DNA of 47,166 nucleotides from JBBIWA01 sp037439425 (GTDB taxonomy: Bacteria; Acidobacteriota; Blastocatellia; RBC074): NCBI GenBank assembly GCA_037439425.1, contig JBBIWA010000039.1:1-47166 (forward strand), given 5' to 3'. This document shows positions 1 through 8,258 of the stretch, piece after piece (position 1 is the first letter of the stretch; each line of letters starts with the position of its first letter). The translations under genes and the position numbers were made by a program. Below the pieces are notes generated by a model, which was given only the letters and a program-made list of their open reading frames with translations, had not been told where the DNA came from and searched no databases.

Positions 1-586
1 GATCTCGTGCATGGCGTTGGGAGTCGTTTTCGTCCTCAGGCGTGTCGCCAATGTATTGTCCGAAAGTGAACCGGAATGGCGAATTCTCATCTTTGAGCCG
101 TTTGCAGATTTCTCCAAGGCGTTCGCGTTGATCATTTGCCAGCGCGTTCATCGGATAGAGGATGAGCGCACGCACGCCTGGGCATAGGTTGCCGGCCTGG
201 AATTCCTGATAAAGGTGAAGCAAGATCGGATAAAGGAAGGATTCTGTCTTGCCGCTACCTGTACCTGTGGCCACAATGACATTGTGTTTGTTGAAGGCAC
301 TTTGAATTGCCTGTTCCTGGTGCTGGTAAAGCGGTCTGTCGCCTTCTACCGCCTTTAGGAATCCCTTATCAGGCTGGAGCCCGAGGAGTTTTTCGAACAA
401 TGAACGCGGCGCTTGGCCCCTTTTGAACACCGGCGTGGCTTCAAGATACGGTCCCTTGCTTAGATGTCCTGAGTTCAGGGCTTCCTCAAAAGACGCGCGA
501 AGATCCGGGTCTTTGAAATAAAAGGTGGTCTTGAGGTAGCGACGATATCTTTCTTCAATCTCTGTCGCTAGCTTGATCGGATTCAT
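1..586 (-). CDS. DEAD/DEAH-box helicase, N-terminal part (YprA/DUF1998 or DruE type), runs off window
   Basis: This is the first 195 codons of a large helicase whose remainder lies left of the window. Translating the complement from ATG 586 gives a Q-motif-like LYQHQ at about residues 86-90. A Walker A motif, ATGTGSGKTES, lies at about 106-116. A motif Ia-like stretch, LILYPMNALANDQRERLGE, follows at about 141-159. The YPMNALANDQ signature belongs to the COG1205 (YprA-like) superfamily 2 helicases, many of which have a C-terminal DUF1998 zinc domain. Such helicases occur in DISARM, Druantia (DruE) and related phage-defence loci. The start lies 5 bp after the stop of the 796-aa membrane protein, so the two are almost certainly co-transcribed. 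The long N-terminal region before the Q motif (about 85 aa) fits DruE-like proteins. The family call is solid; the exact defence system is inference because the C-terminus is not visible. Confidence 0.8.
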   Translation of the reverse strand, partial: MNPIKLATEIEERYRRYLKTTFYFKDPDLRASFEEALNSGHLSKGPYLEATPVFKRGQAPRSLFEKLLGLQPDKGFLKAVEGDRPLYQHQEQAIQSAFNKHNVIVATGTGSGKTESFLYPILLHLYQEFQAGNLCPGVRALILYPMNALANDQRERLGEICKRLKDENSPFRFTFGQYIGDTPEDENDSQRHARD

Positions 587-591
587 GGCAT

Positions 592-2982
592 CTATCTCTC
601 GTCAGGAATACTCCGAGCCCGATAAGCACGGCTGGTGCTCATCTCTTTATAACGATTTCGAAGATGCATCATGATCTTGGGGAATTCATCTCTCGCCAAC
701 TCTGCTCTCACAACCCAGCATCCTTTGAGAGCTCTAATTTGTGGATCCAGCTCCAAAGATAATGCGATCACACAGAGGGCGCGCCTCTTGAACTCCGCTG
801 AATCCGCCTGACGTGCTGGACGTCCTTCGAAATACTGGGACCGGACTTCTTTGATCAACATCCGTAATGGCCCGGCAGTCTTTCTGAGAAGACGTGTGAG
901 GGACCTAGCCAATCGTGGCGCTGGTATCATGTCAAAATTCAAGGGCCGCTTCTTTCCCACGGACACCTTGCCAGGAATGATGGCAACAATTCCCTCACAC
1001 TGCCCAGCATGTTCGATCCAGGCCTTGATGGAATATTCATGCATCTTGTCCGCTAATTCTTCTGAATCGCCAAACTCACGGAGTGGGATAGCAATCGTCT
1101 TGTCCGTTACCTTCACGTTGTAAGATCTTGCTTTCGCTTTCTCGAATCCCACCAGGATTCTACTCACCCAGCGGTGTCTCGGAAGTCGGAACCATAGTGC
1201 CTTTCTCGACGTAGCCGCAAAGTCGTCGCGTGAGTGGGTAAATGGTCGGTCTTTCCATTCTGGCGGTTTTTTGTCCTCCTCCCCAACCGCCCACCAGAGC
1301 CTTTCCACAAGAATTGTTACTTTTACTTCCGCACCGTCTTCAGAGCTCACGCGCCAGTGAGTCTCATCACAAGCTGGATGAGGCGGAATAGTCAGCACCG
1401 TTTTGTCACCCGAGCGTTCAATCTGGATGTTTGTGAGACCGTCAACTGGTTGTACGACACAGCCGGGCTCGTGGAGGAATTCGACACACACCGAGCTATG
1501 CCCATCTTGAGTGGGAAGGGGAGATGGTTGAGGTATCCTTATCTCTTTCAGGGCACATAGGAATCTAAAGTCCAGACTCTCGATAAAGTCATCACTTGTA
1601 TCGTAAAACCTGAGGAAGTACCATCCTCCTTTTCTGGCCGCAAGTTCGGAAGGTAAGTCTTGTTCCATTTCATCTGGAACGGGAGCGATCTGTGTACGCC
1701 ATCGTTCGCGCCCCCTCCCCTCCTCGCCAATCACGATGGTACCCACTCTTTTCCAAGCCTGGGAATCCAGACTGCGAACTCGGGGAGGTCTCCCCGCAAA
1801 AAGAGGCCCCATAGTATCACTTGCATCATTCACTTGATTGCCGACTAACTCGAATTGCAATACCTTCGACTCGATTACGACAGATTGGCCCTCCCGTGTG
1901 CGGAAAGCAATTCTCGAATCGCTGCCTTTCTCCAGTTCGAAGAAGTGCGCTCGATATCCGTCAAGCGTTACGGCCTCAGGCATTACTGGCGGAGGGCCAG
2001 AGCGCAACTCGTCACGTTCCCAGTCGTCTGGGACTATCGCGAGATAGGACCCAGAAGAAGGAGAGTTGACCTTGCGCCCCTGGCTTAGGTCTGGGCCGCT
2101 CAGTTTGAACAGCAGGTATCCCTCTTTGCCAAGAGGAATTCTCATCTCTTCTGCACCTTCAGCGTCACTTAATTGGACAACCACTTCACCGGAAGTCTTA
2201 GCTAAGCGCCAGCATTCTTCCCTCGATTCGTCTGGCGCCAGGGCCGCCGCTTGGTCCTGAAGTACGACCAAATTTTGGCCTTCCAAAAGCTCTTCTGGAA
2301 CCTCCACCGCTGGTATCCACTGCATCTCCCGTTTCCAGCAGACGATTTCAGGCTTAAGGCGGAGAGACTTGGTTTCTGGTGTTGGCCCTTTCTTACCCCC
2401 ATGGGCAGGACCCCGGGGTCTGCCTCCCCTCTTTTCAGGTTTTTGTCGTCCTCCTTCTCTCTTCCGTGAGACTTCCTTCGCCACTTGTAGTTGGTTTTCT
2501 TCTGCTACTGTCGGCCTTATTTCCTCCGGTGCTGTGGCTCGGGCTTCCTCTCGCAGTGCTGGCCTGGTGTCCTCCACCACTGACGGTTGTAATTGCTCTA
2601 CTGCTATGGGCTGGGTTTTCTCTACTGCTGCGGGCTTCGTTTCCTCAGCGCTTATCGGTTCTGCTTCCTGAACGAGTATCGACTGCGCTTCCGATGTAAC
2701 CCCCGCCTGCGTTCCCTCTTCCGGTGTTGCTATTGTTTCCTCCAGTGCTGTGGATTGGGCTTGCCCCGTTACTATCGGTTCTGGCTCCTCTAGCGCGACG
2801 GGTCGAACCTCCCTTACTACAGTCGATTGCGTTTCTTCGACCCCTGTCGGTTGTGTTCCCATCAATACTGGAGGCTGTATTAGCTGCGCTCGCTTGCGGT
2901 ATCGCACGTATAGCCGAACAATGACAGCGGCCGCTGTTGCAACCAAGAAGAAAAGACTCAATAATAGAATCACGGATTCCAT
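592..2982 (-). CDS. Membrane-anchored 796-aa protein with octapeptide repeat, partner of the helicase (DruH-like by context)
   Basis: I do not recognise this family by sequence. An N-terminal transmembrane helix (about residues 4-24) is followed by a basic stop (RYRKR). Residues about 40-167 are sixteen consecutive degenerate octads with a consensus near VEETQPxA, rich in Glu, Pro, Ala and Val. A basic Gly/Lys/Arg linker follows at about 172-205, then a roughly 590-residue globular region with several Trp-rich strands. A single-pass anchor, extended spacer and soluble cytoplasmic domain is the simplest architecture. The stop is 5 bp before the helicase start, and its own start overlaps the upstream methyltransferase-like ORF by 13 bp, so the three genes look translationally coupled. 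A large unknown protein directly upstream of a DruE-like helicase is the arrangement of Druantia type III (DruH-DruE). That assignment is inference from context only. Confidence 0.75.
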   Translation of the reverse strand: MESVILLLSLFFLVATAAAVIVRLYVRYRKRAQLIQPPVLMGTQPTGVEETQSTVVREVRPVALEEPEPIVTGQAQSTALEETIATPEEGTQAGVTSEAQSILVQEAEPISAEETKPAAVEKTQPIAVEQLQPSVVEDTRPALREEARATAPEEIRPTVAEENQLQVAKEVSRKREGGRQKPEKRGGRPRGPAHGGKKGPTPETKSLRLKPEIVCWKREMQWIPAVEVPEELLEGQNLVVLQDQAAALAPDESREECWRLAKTSGEVVVQLSDAEGAEEMRIPLGKEGYLLFKLSGPDLSQGRKVNSPSSGSYLAIVPDDWERDELRSGPPPVMPEAVTLDGYRAHFFELEKGSDSRIAFRTREGQSVVIESKVLQFELVGNQVNDASDTMGPLFAGRPPRVRSLDSQAWKRVGTIVIGEEGRGRERWRTQIAPVPDEMEQDLPSELAARKGGWYFLRFYDTSDDFIESLDFRFLCALKEIRIPQPSPLPTQDGHSSVCVEFLHEPGCVVQPVDGLTNIQIERSGDKTVLTIPPHPACDETHWRVSSEDGAEVKVTILVERLWWAVGEEDKKPPEWKDRPFTHSRDDFAATSRKALWFRLPRHRWVSRILVGFEKAKARSYNVKVTDKTIAIPLREFGDSEELADKMHEYSIKAWIEHAGQCEGIVAIIPGKVSVGKKRPLNFDMIPAPRLARSLTRLLRKTAGPLRMLIKEVRSQYFEGRPARQADSAEFKRRALCVIALSLELDPQIRALKGCWVVRAELARDEFPKIMMHLRNRYKEMSTSRAYRARSIPDER
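2482..2865 (-). repeat. 24-bp (8-residue) tandem coding repeat, about 16 units
   Basis: Within the membrane protein, residues about 40-167 fall into an unbroken eight-residue register. Example units are VEETQSTV, LEEPEPIV, VEKTQPIA and VEDTRPAL. Acidic residues sit at positions 2-3 and Pro or Ser near position 6. Units differ at many positions, so the array is old or under selection to vary, but no unit breaks the 24-bp phase. It probably forms an extended linker between the membrane anchor and the soluble domain. Confidence 0.75.
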
Positions 2983-3854
2983 ATAGATCCTTCCCGCTGC
3001 TGGATCAAAATGCCATTATGTACGATGTGCTGGACCCAGGCGACGTTGGCGTTGCGCACGGGCGGGACGCCGTATTTCCAGCGCTTGTCCTCGCGCAACC
3101 GCTCGCCGCCCCACTCTTTCATGTTGAAGGGCGGGTTGGCCAGAATGTGGACGTTCTCGTCGCTGATCTGCACAAAGACGCTGCCGCTCTCGGTCAGCAG
3201 TTCTCGCGCCAGGAGCAGCCGATCGCGCAGGTAGGTTAAATATGAGTGGATGCCCAGCTCCCAGGTGTCGCGGAAGGCCTTGATCTGCTCCGGCTCGGCG
3301 GTCAGGTCCTCGTCCTTGCCATCTTTCACGTCGCGCTTGTTGACGAAAGGCTGGAAGTTGGAGCCGTAACGGATGCCGTAGGGCGAGTCGATGTAGATCA
3401 TCTGCACCTTGCCCGCCATGCTCGCCTTCTCCAGCAGCGAGTTCATCACGAGGAGAGAGTCGCCCGCGATCAGGCGGTCGGTCCAGCCGTGCTTGTGCCG
3501 GTAGAACTCGATGGCCTCGCGCAGCGGCTCCTTGCGCTCCTCCTCGAACAACGAGCCCTGCACGGGCTGACCGTTGCCGTTGCGCTTGCGGACCGCCTCG
3601 ATGATGGTGCGCGGGTCGATGCGTTCGTGAACGTGCAGCGATACCGTTGGCACCTCGAACGAGGTGTGCTCGGCTTTGCCGGCCCAGACGAGTTGCGGGT
3701 CGAGTTGCGGGTCGTAGGTCTTTTTCTTTTGCCCCGCGTCGGGGTCGGTCTCCGGGGTCACGAGCCCGACCGGCGGGTTGTTGACGCGCTGTTTGTCCCG
3801 ATGCTCGTAGGATTCGATCGGCCGCCTGGATTCAGTTTTCTTCCTTCGTGCCAT
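2970..3854 (-). CDS. Chimeric DNA methyltransferase remnant: type III Mod N-terminal part fused to an HsdM scrap
   Basis: The first about 236 residues match type III (Mod) adenine methyltransferases. The target-recognition-proximal start RRPIESYEHRDKQRVNNPP, the substrate loop region LIAGDSLLVMNSLLEK, and the catalytic block YIDSPYGIRYGSNFQPF are all present. The catalytic motif reads DSPY instead of the usual DPPY. After SGSVFVQISDENVH the frame switches in identity. The last 58 residues (from about nt 3146), beginning ILANPPFN and including WGGERLREDKRWKYGVPP, are a type I HsdM/N6-methylase segment with its own NPPF motif. That segment then ends early in unrelated sequence. Neither enzyme is complete, so activity is unlikely. 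I prefer ATG 3854; a TTG sits one codon earlier at 3857. The ORF overlaps the next gene by 13 bp. Confidence 0.7.
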   Translation of the reverse strand: MARRKKTESRRPIESYEHRDKQRVNNPPVGLVTPETDPDAGQKKKTYDPQLDPQLVWAGKAEHTSFEVPTVSLHVHERIDPRTIIEAVRKRNGNGQPVQGSLFEEERKEPLREAIEFYRHKHGWTDRLIAGDSLLVMNSLLEKASMAGKVQMIYIDSPYGIRYGSNFQPFVNKRDVKDGKDEDLTAEPEQIKAFRDTWELGIHSYLTYLRDRLLLARELLTESGSVFVQISDENVHILANPPFNMKEWGGERLREDKRWKYGVPPVRNANVAWVQHIVHNGILIQQREGSIWNP

Positions 3855-3876
3855 CAAGTCCTGCCTGCCGGTTTCA

Positions 3877-4296
3877 TCACGCCCTGGCTCCTGAGGCTAG
3901 CGCACCTCGGCGCGCGACAATATAGACAAGCCTCACCCCCGGTGTCCCATCGGCGTTCTTGAGTTTCCCTTCCTGCTTCATCTGCAAAAGGGTCTTCAAG
4001 ACCTGAAGGTTGTCGCCGAAGATGAGCATATTCCCCCATGGGATAACTTCATATCCCACGGGATTCGTCCAGCCGTTGCCGTTCTTGCCGTTTCGGAAGG
4101 TCTTGACCGGTTGCAATGGCACGGCCATGGTGTCGGCCAGGATGTCCTCCTCCCGCTCCTTGCCGGCGTAGACAAGCTCATATTCCTTCTTGGTATCAAA
4201 GAGGATCGCCTTGTAGTCCTCCGGCAAAGGCTTGTCTTCTTTGAGGAGGCTTACGATCTGCTCAATCTCCTGCTCTGAAAGTTTTCGCATGGCCAT
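3877..4296 (-). pseudogene. Truncated type III DNA methyltransferase (Mod) N-terminal fragment
   Basis: This 139-aa ORF starts with MAMRKLSEQEIEQIVSLL and contains WGNMLIFGDNLQVLKTLL, a Mod SAM-binding region found just ahead of the catalytic motif. The homology stops at VRLVYI, exactly where DPPF/DPPY would follow. It continues as an unrelated Ala/Arg-rich tail and terminates, so the catalytic motif is missing. Full-length relatives are several hundred residues long. It starts one base after the RHH gene stops (stop 4297, start 4296), which suggests the original operon was RHH protein then methyltransferase. The tail could be the true C-terminus joined by internal deletion, or read-through of unrelated DNA. 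Confidence 0.65.
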
Positions 4297-4467
4297 TTAC
4301 CCTCGCTTTTCCTTCTTCCTTCTCGCCCACTCCTGCCGGTCCTTCTCAACCAGGTCCCGGATGATGGAGACGATGGAGGCATTCTGATTCTGCTTCTGAA
4401 GCTCCAGGGCTTTCTCCTTCAAGAAGAAATACTGCTCCTCGGTCAGTTCAATGGTCGTCTTCCGCAT
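4297..4467 (-). CDS. Small ribbon-helix-helix DNA-binding protein
   Basis: From ATG 4467 the 56-aa product begins RKTTIELTEEQYFFLKEKA, a beta strand followed by a helix. It continues with a second helix, ASIVSIIRDLVEKDRQEW, and a basic tail. This is the MetJ/Arc/CopG-type ribbon-helix-helix pattern, which binds DNA as a dimer. ATG 4467 is preceded by AGGAG at 4478-4482 with 10 nt spacing. In-frame ATGs at 4494 and 4515 would add up to 16 residues with no clear ribosome site. The stop abuts the start of the Mod fragment. A perfect 16-bp AT-rich palindrome lies upstream at 4522-4537 and is a natural autoregulatory operator. No toxin partner is visible, so it is more likely an island regulator than a proven antitoxin. 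Confidence 0.65.
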   Translation of the reverse strand: MRKTTIELTEEQYFFLKEKALELQKQNQNASIVSIIRDLVEKDRQEWARRKKEKRG

Positions 4468-4521
4468 GTTCGTTTGACTCCTGAATTGCGCCATACGATT
4501 TCTCGCTTTTCCCATATCGCT

Positions 4522-4537
4522 ATATTTATATAAATAT
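4522..4537. promoter_or_regulatory. Perfect 16-bp palindrome, probable operator/-10 region of the RHH gene
   Basis: The sequence ATATTTATATAAATAT is its own reverse complement. It sits just upstream of the RHH ORF and contains TATAAA/TATAAT-like hexamers, so it could overlap the -10 element of the minus-strand promoter. RHH repressors bind palindromic operators in their own promoters. Binding is inferred, not shown. Confidence 0.45.
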
Positions 4538-4597
4538 GGCCTGAGAAAGTCACGGGGAAAATCCGCCTCGTCTCGATACCCTTAAACCTGCCTATGA

Positions 4598-5148
<551 letters not shown>

Positions 5149-5236
5149 GCACGGCAATCAATCTAATTGCGGTTGCAAGATATACTATAGGCTGCTTCCG
5201 GCTGTCAACCCACTCCTTGCCCCAGAACGTTTCAAG

Positions 5237-6520
5237 CTAAGACGAGGAAGAGGATGAGGAAGCAGAGGCCTGGCGTGGGGTAGGCGTTTCGATTGATAGC
5301 TCGGGCGAGAGGGGTTGTGCCGGGCGATAGCAGATGACCGTTTCGGTCGGTGAAACCATCTCATAGCCTATGCCGCGCCACACAATTCGCCGAGTAAAGG
5401 CTGAGATGAGAATATTGTAGAGATAAAGCAGCGAGACCAGCGGCCCTAAAAACATCTCTATCCGCCAGCGCTTGCGTAGTTGCTCGTGATGAGCCGCTAG
5501 TAGTTGCGCGGCGACTGTCGTGCGTAAGTAGTTTGCCATCGCTCCGAGCGAGAAGATCCCAGCCAGTAACGAAGCTAGCACCTGATCGAAGCCGTCACTG
5601 AGACTCTTAACTCCTAACAAGATAAGACCACCCCAAAAGGTAACACTGTAAAGAAGGTGCATTGTTGCGGCCATAGCCCACAGGCGCGGAGCATAGACGC
5701 GCGTGATGGTAAGTTGCCGAGTGGTGAATTCCAGCAACTGGCGCAAACTGGTATCGGCCTGGGTAACCATCAAGCAGGCAGGAACAAATTTGATCCGCTG
5801 ACCGGCCGCTTTGACTGCTTTGGTCAGCGCGTAGTCATCGCTGACTGCACCCTGCCAATGGCACAAGATCTGGAGTTTCTCGAAGGTCTCGCGCCGGATG
5901 GCCATAGCTCCACCCCAGGCGAAGCTAGAGTTTTCACCAAGCAGCGTAATCGCAGTGGCATTCCAGGCCGAAAGCAGCAGTGAGCAGAAACGCCCCCGCT
6001 CGGGCAAGTACCAGCGAAAGCCTGTGGTCGCTCCCACTTTCTTGTCGCCAAGAGGCGCTACCAATTCTGCCAGCCAGTATGGGGCTGGACGCGCATCGGC
6101 ATCAGCAAAGACAATGACTTCGGCGCGGCGATCAACTCGTTGCAGAGTCTCGATCGCGGCGCATAGATTATGCACCTTCTGACCGCGCCCTTGCGCCTCT
6201 CCGGCCACTACCAACCAGGCAGCGCGGTTGCTGTGCTTGATTAACCGGTTCAGTACCGCATAGGCAGGGTCTGACTCACTTTCCGTGACGAAGATGATTT
6301 CATAGTCGCGATAGCGCTGCCTGAGAAGGGCGCTGATGTTCTCCTCGAAATGAGGATCCAACCCTTTGCAGGGAACAATAATTGCCGCCTTGGGCTGGTA
6401 GCGCCCAAAGCGTGATTGAGCGGAGCGCAAGACGTAACGGGTGAAGCGCACTCCAGCGATCAATGCCAGGAAGCTTTGCAGTAAAAGAATGAAAGCTAAG
6501 CCGCTAAACAGACTCTCCAT
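5237..6520 (-). CDS. Membrane-associated family 2 glycosyltransferase (HpnI / ceramide glucosyltransferase-like)
   Basis: An N-terminal transmembrane helix (LFSGLAFILLLQSFLALIAG) precedes a GT2 domain. IIVPCKGLDPHFEENI is the nucleotide-sugar binding start and VFADADARPAPYW carries the D-x-D-like metal site. WGGAMAIRRETFEKL and SDDYALTKAV provide the acceptor and catalytic-base region, followed by RQLTITR in the place of the Q/RxxRW motif. Two or three further helices follow near the C-terminus. This order fits the GT21-like ceramide glucosyltransferase and HpnI hopanoid-associated group, which transfers sugar to a membrane lipid. No hopanoid genes are adjacent, so the acceptor is unknown. 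The protein ends in a run of serines. I use ATG 6520; a GTG at 6541 would add seven residues. It stands alone between the tRNA and batD. Confidence 0.8.
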   Translation of the reverse strand: MESLFSGLAFILLLQSFLALIAGVRFTRYVLRSAQSRFGRYQPKAAIIVPCKGLDPHFEENISALLRQRYRDYEIIFVTESESDPAYAVLNRLIKHSNRAAWLVVAGEAQGRGQKVHNLCAAIETLQRVDRRAEVIVFADADARPAPYWLAELVAPLGDKKVGATTGFRWYLPERGRFCSLLLSAWNATAITLLGENSSFAWGGAMAIRRETFEKLQILCHWQGAVSDDYALTKAVKAAGQRIKFVPACLMVTQADTSLRQLLEFTTRQLTITRVYAPRLWAMAATMHLLYSVTFWGGLILLGVKSLSDGFDQVLASLLAGIFSLGAMANYLRTTVAAQLLAAHHEQLRKRWRIEMFLGPLVSLLYLYNILISAFTRRIVWRGIGYEMVSPTETVICYRPAQPLSPELSIETPTPRQASASSSSSSS

Positions 6521-6797
6521 AACCGCCGTAGAGACAACCACAGCCTCAACTCCTATCTTCAGGTGTTTACGCCACCCATAAACAGGGCGTCCTAACCAGT
6601 ACCGTTATTGTGCTTGAAATCGTCTCAAATTGCCAGAAGTCAGTGCGGCTCTGTTAGATTTTGTCTGGCAGGATAAGCTGCTTTTGTGCTCTTTCTCTCG
6701 CCCTCGCATCTTTTAGCATTGACCTCTCAGGCGGTCGTAGCTTGTAATCAAGCCTGGTAGGGACAAAGGGCAGACAACAGGTTATCAGGACAGGCCT

Positions 6798-8258
6798 ATG
6801 AAGTTTGCGATTCTTCTATTGCTTGTTTTCAGTACCACGGCGCTGCCGCTGCAAGATGCAACTTCCAACCTTGCTGGAGCAGGCAGTGAGTCTGCTTCTC
6901 CGCCTGAGACCCCGAGCGATGAGTTTGAGGTGCGCGTCACGGCCGAGCTCTCGGCCACCACTGTGTATGTGGGAGAGCAGGTGGTTTTGACTTACCGCAT
7001 CCTGGCGCGGGATTTTATCAGCAATATAGAGATCCGCGAGCGACCGCAGTACGCGGGATTTTGGGTGAAAGAACTGCAGGAGAGCGCCAGAGTGCGCCGT
7101 CCGGCACTACCCAGAGAAGGCCTTTATGAGGTGGCAGCTAAACGAGTCTTGCTCTATCCCACCCTCTCAGGTCGCCTCCAGATTGCGCCAATGAAGCTGG
7201 CCATCCGCCTTTACCCGCCGGTTAATCAAAGTCTGTTGGGAGCCACACCGCGTACAATTATGCGCGTTTCGCCGCCGCTTATGCTCAATGTCCGTCCGCT
7301 TCCGCTCCCGCCGGATGGGCTACCTTTCAGTGGCGCCGTCGGCCAGTTTGCGCTGACAACTAACTTGCATCCGGCGCGTATTCGGCTTGGTGAGACTGCC
7401 ACGATGGAAGTCAAAGTCACGGGCCAGGGAAATACCGATGCGCTCGTGGCCCCAGTGATGCCTGAATCTGCGGACCTTAAGTTTTTCGTCAAGCGCCTTG
7501 ACATCAAACCGCAGACTGCGACTTCGCCTGATGAATCAGGTGAAGCTATCTGGCAGGTGACGATCATCGCGCGCCGCACAGCCGTCTACGAACTTCCTGT
7601 TACTTTCACCTACTTCGATCCGCGCACAGGCCAGTACCACACTGCCCGGGCAACACCGTTGCGTTTGCAAGTGGATGAGGCACCTGCGGCCGGGGATGGA
7701 AACAGCCGCGCAGGGATCGATGCGGCGCGTGCGGGCGAGTTGCCCTTCGATTCTTCAATTGAAGAATTGGTGGTCTCGTGGGGCAAATGGATTGGCTATG
7801 GATTGGGTGGGTTGGGAGTCTTGATCGCAGTTTTTCTGGCTTCTCGTTGGCGCCAACAACTGAAACCTCAGATGGAGATCACGGAAGTTGTGAAGAGAGA
7901 AGAAAACCCAGCTCGGCGTGAGCCGCACTTAGCCGATGAGCAGCAGCTTGAAGATTGTCTGGCACTGGCTGAGTGGGCTGCACGGTCGGGTGATCGGCAA
8001 CGCTTGCTGGCCGCTCTGGTGCAGGCTTTGGCTTATGTCTTTGAGATCAGATTCGGATTGAGTCCGGCTGAGTTGGTTCCTACTTTCATCACCGCCCGCC
8101 TGCGTGAGCGGGGGCTTCCCGTTGAAGATGCTTACGAGGCCGCCAGGAGTTTCTCACGACTTGAAGCGCTGCGTTTTAATCCGCAGGCAGAAGCTGTCAT
8201 GGATTGGCAGCTGCTGGATCAGGTGCGCCGCTTGATTATCCGGTTGCGTGAGTTTTAA
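6798..8258 (+). CDS. BatD-like oxygen-tolerance family protein
   Basis: This 486-aa protein has a signal peptide (KFAILLLLVFSTTALP). A periplasmic region of beta-sandwich repeats begins near residue 44 with VRVTAELSATTVYVGEQVVL, and a second copy has HPARIRLGETATMEVKVTGQG. A transmembrane helix near residues 330-348 is followed by a cytoplasmic helical domain ending near DQVRRLIIRLREF. This is the layout of BatD, usually found with the MoxR-BatA-BatB-BatC genes implicated in stress or aerotolerance. No Bat partners are in the window, so this is an isolated copy. Its 3' end overlaps that of the convergent nuclease gene by 4 bp. Confidence 0.8.
   Translation: MKFAILLLLVFSTTALPLQDATSNLAGAGSESASPPETPSDEFEVRVTAELSATTVYVGEQVVLTYRILARDFISNIEIRERPQYAGFWVKELQESARVRRPALPREGLYEVAAKRVLLYPTLSGRLQIAPMKLAIRLYPPVNQSLLGATPRTIMRVSPPLMLNVRPLPLPPDGLPFSGAVGQFALTTNLHPARIRLGETATMEVKVTGQGNTDALVAPVMPESADLKFFVKRLDIKPQTATSPDESGEAIWQVTIIARRTAVYELPVTFTYFDPRTGQYHTARATPLRLQVDEAPAAGDGNSRAGIDAARAGELPFDSSIEELVVSWGKWIGYGLGGLGVLIAVFLASRWRQQLKPQMEITEVVKREENPARREPHLADEQQLEDCLALAEWAARSGDRQRLLAALVQALAYVFEIRFGLSPAELVPTFITARLRERGLPVEDAYEAARSFSRLEALRFNPQAEAVMDWQLLDQVRRLIIRLREF

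Noticed and set aside
3246..3962. 238-aa plus-strand ORF over the Mod chimera
   Set aside because: Composition is Val/Leu/Arg-rich without domains, while the minus strand shows clear methyltransferase motifs.
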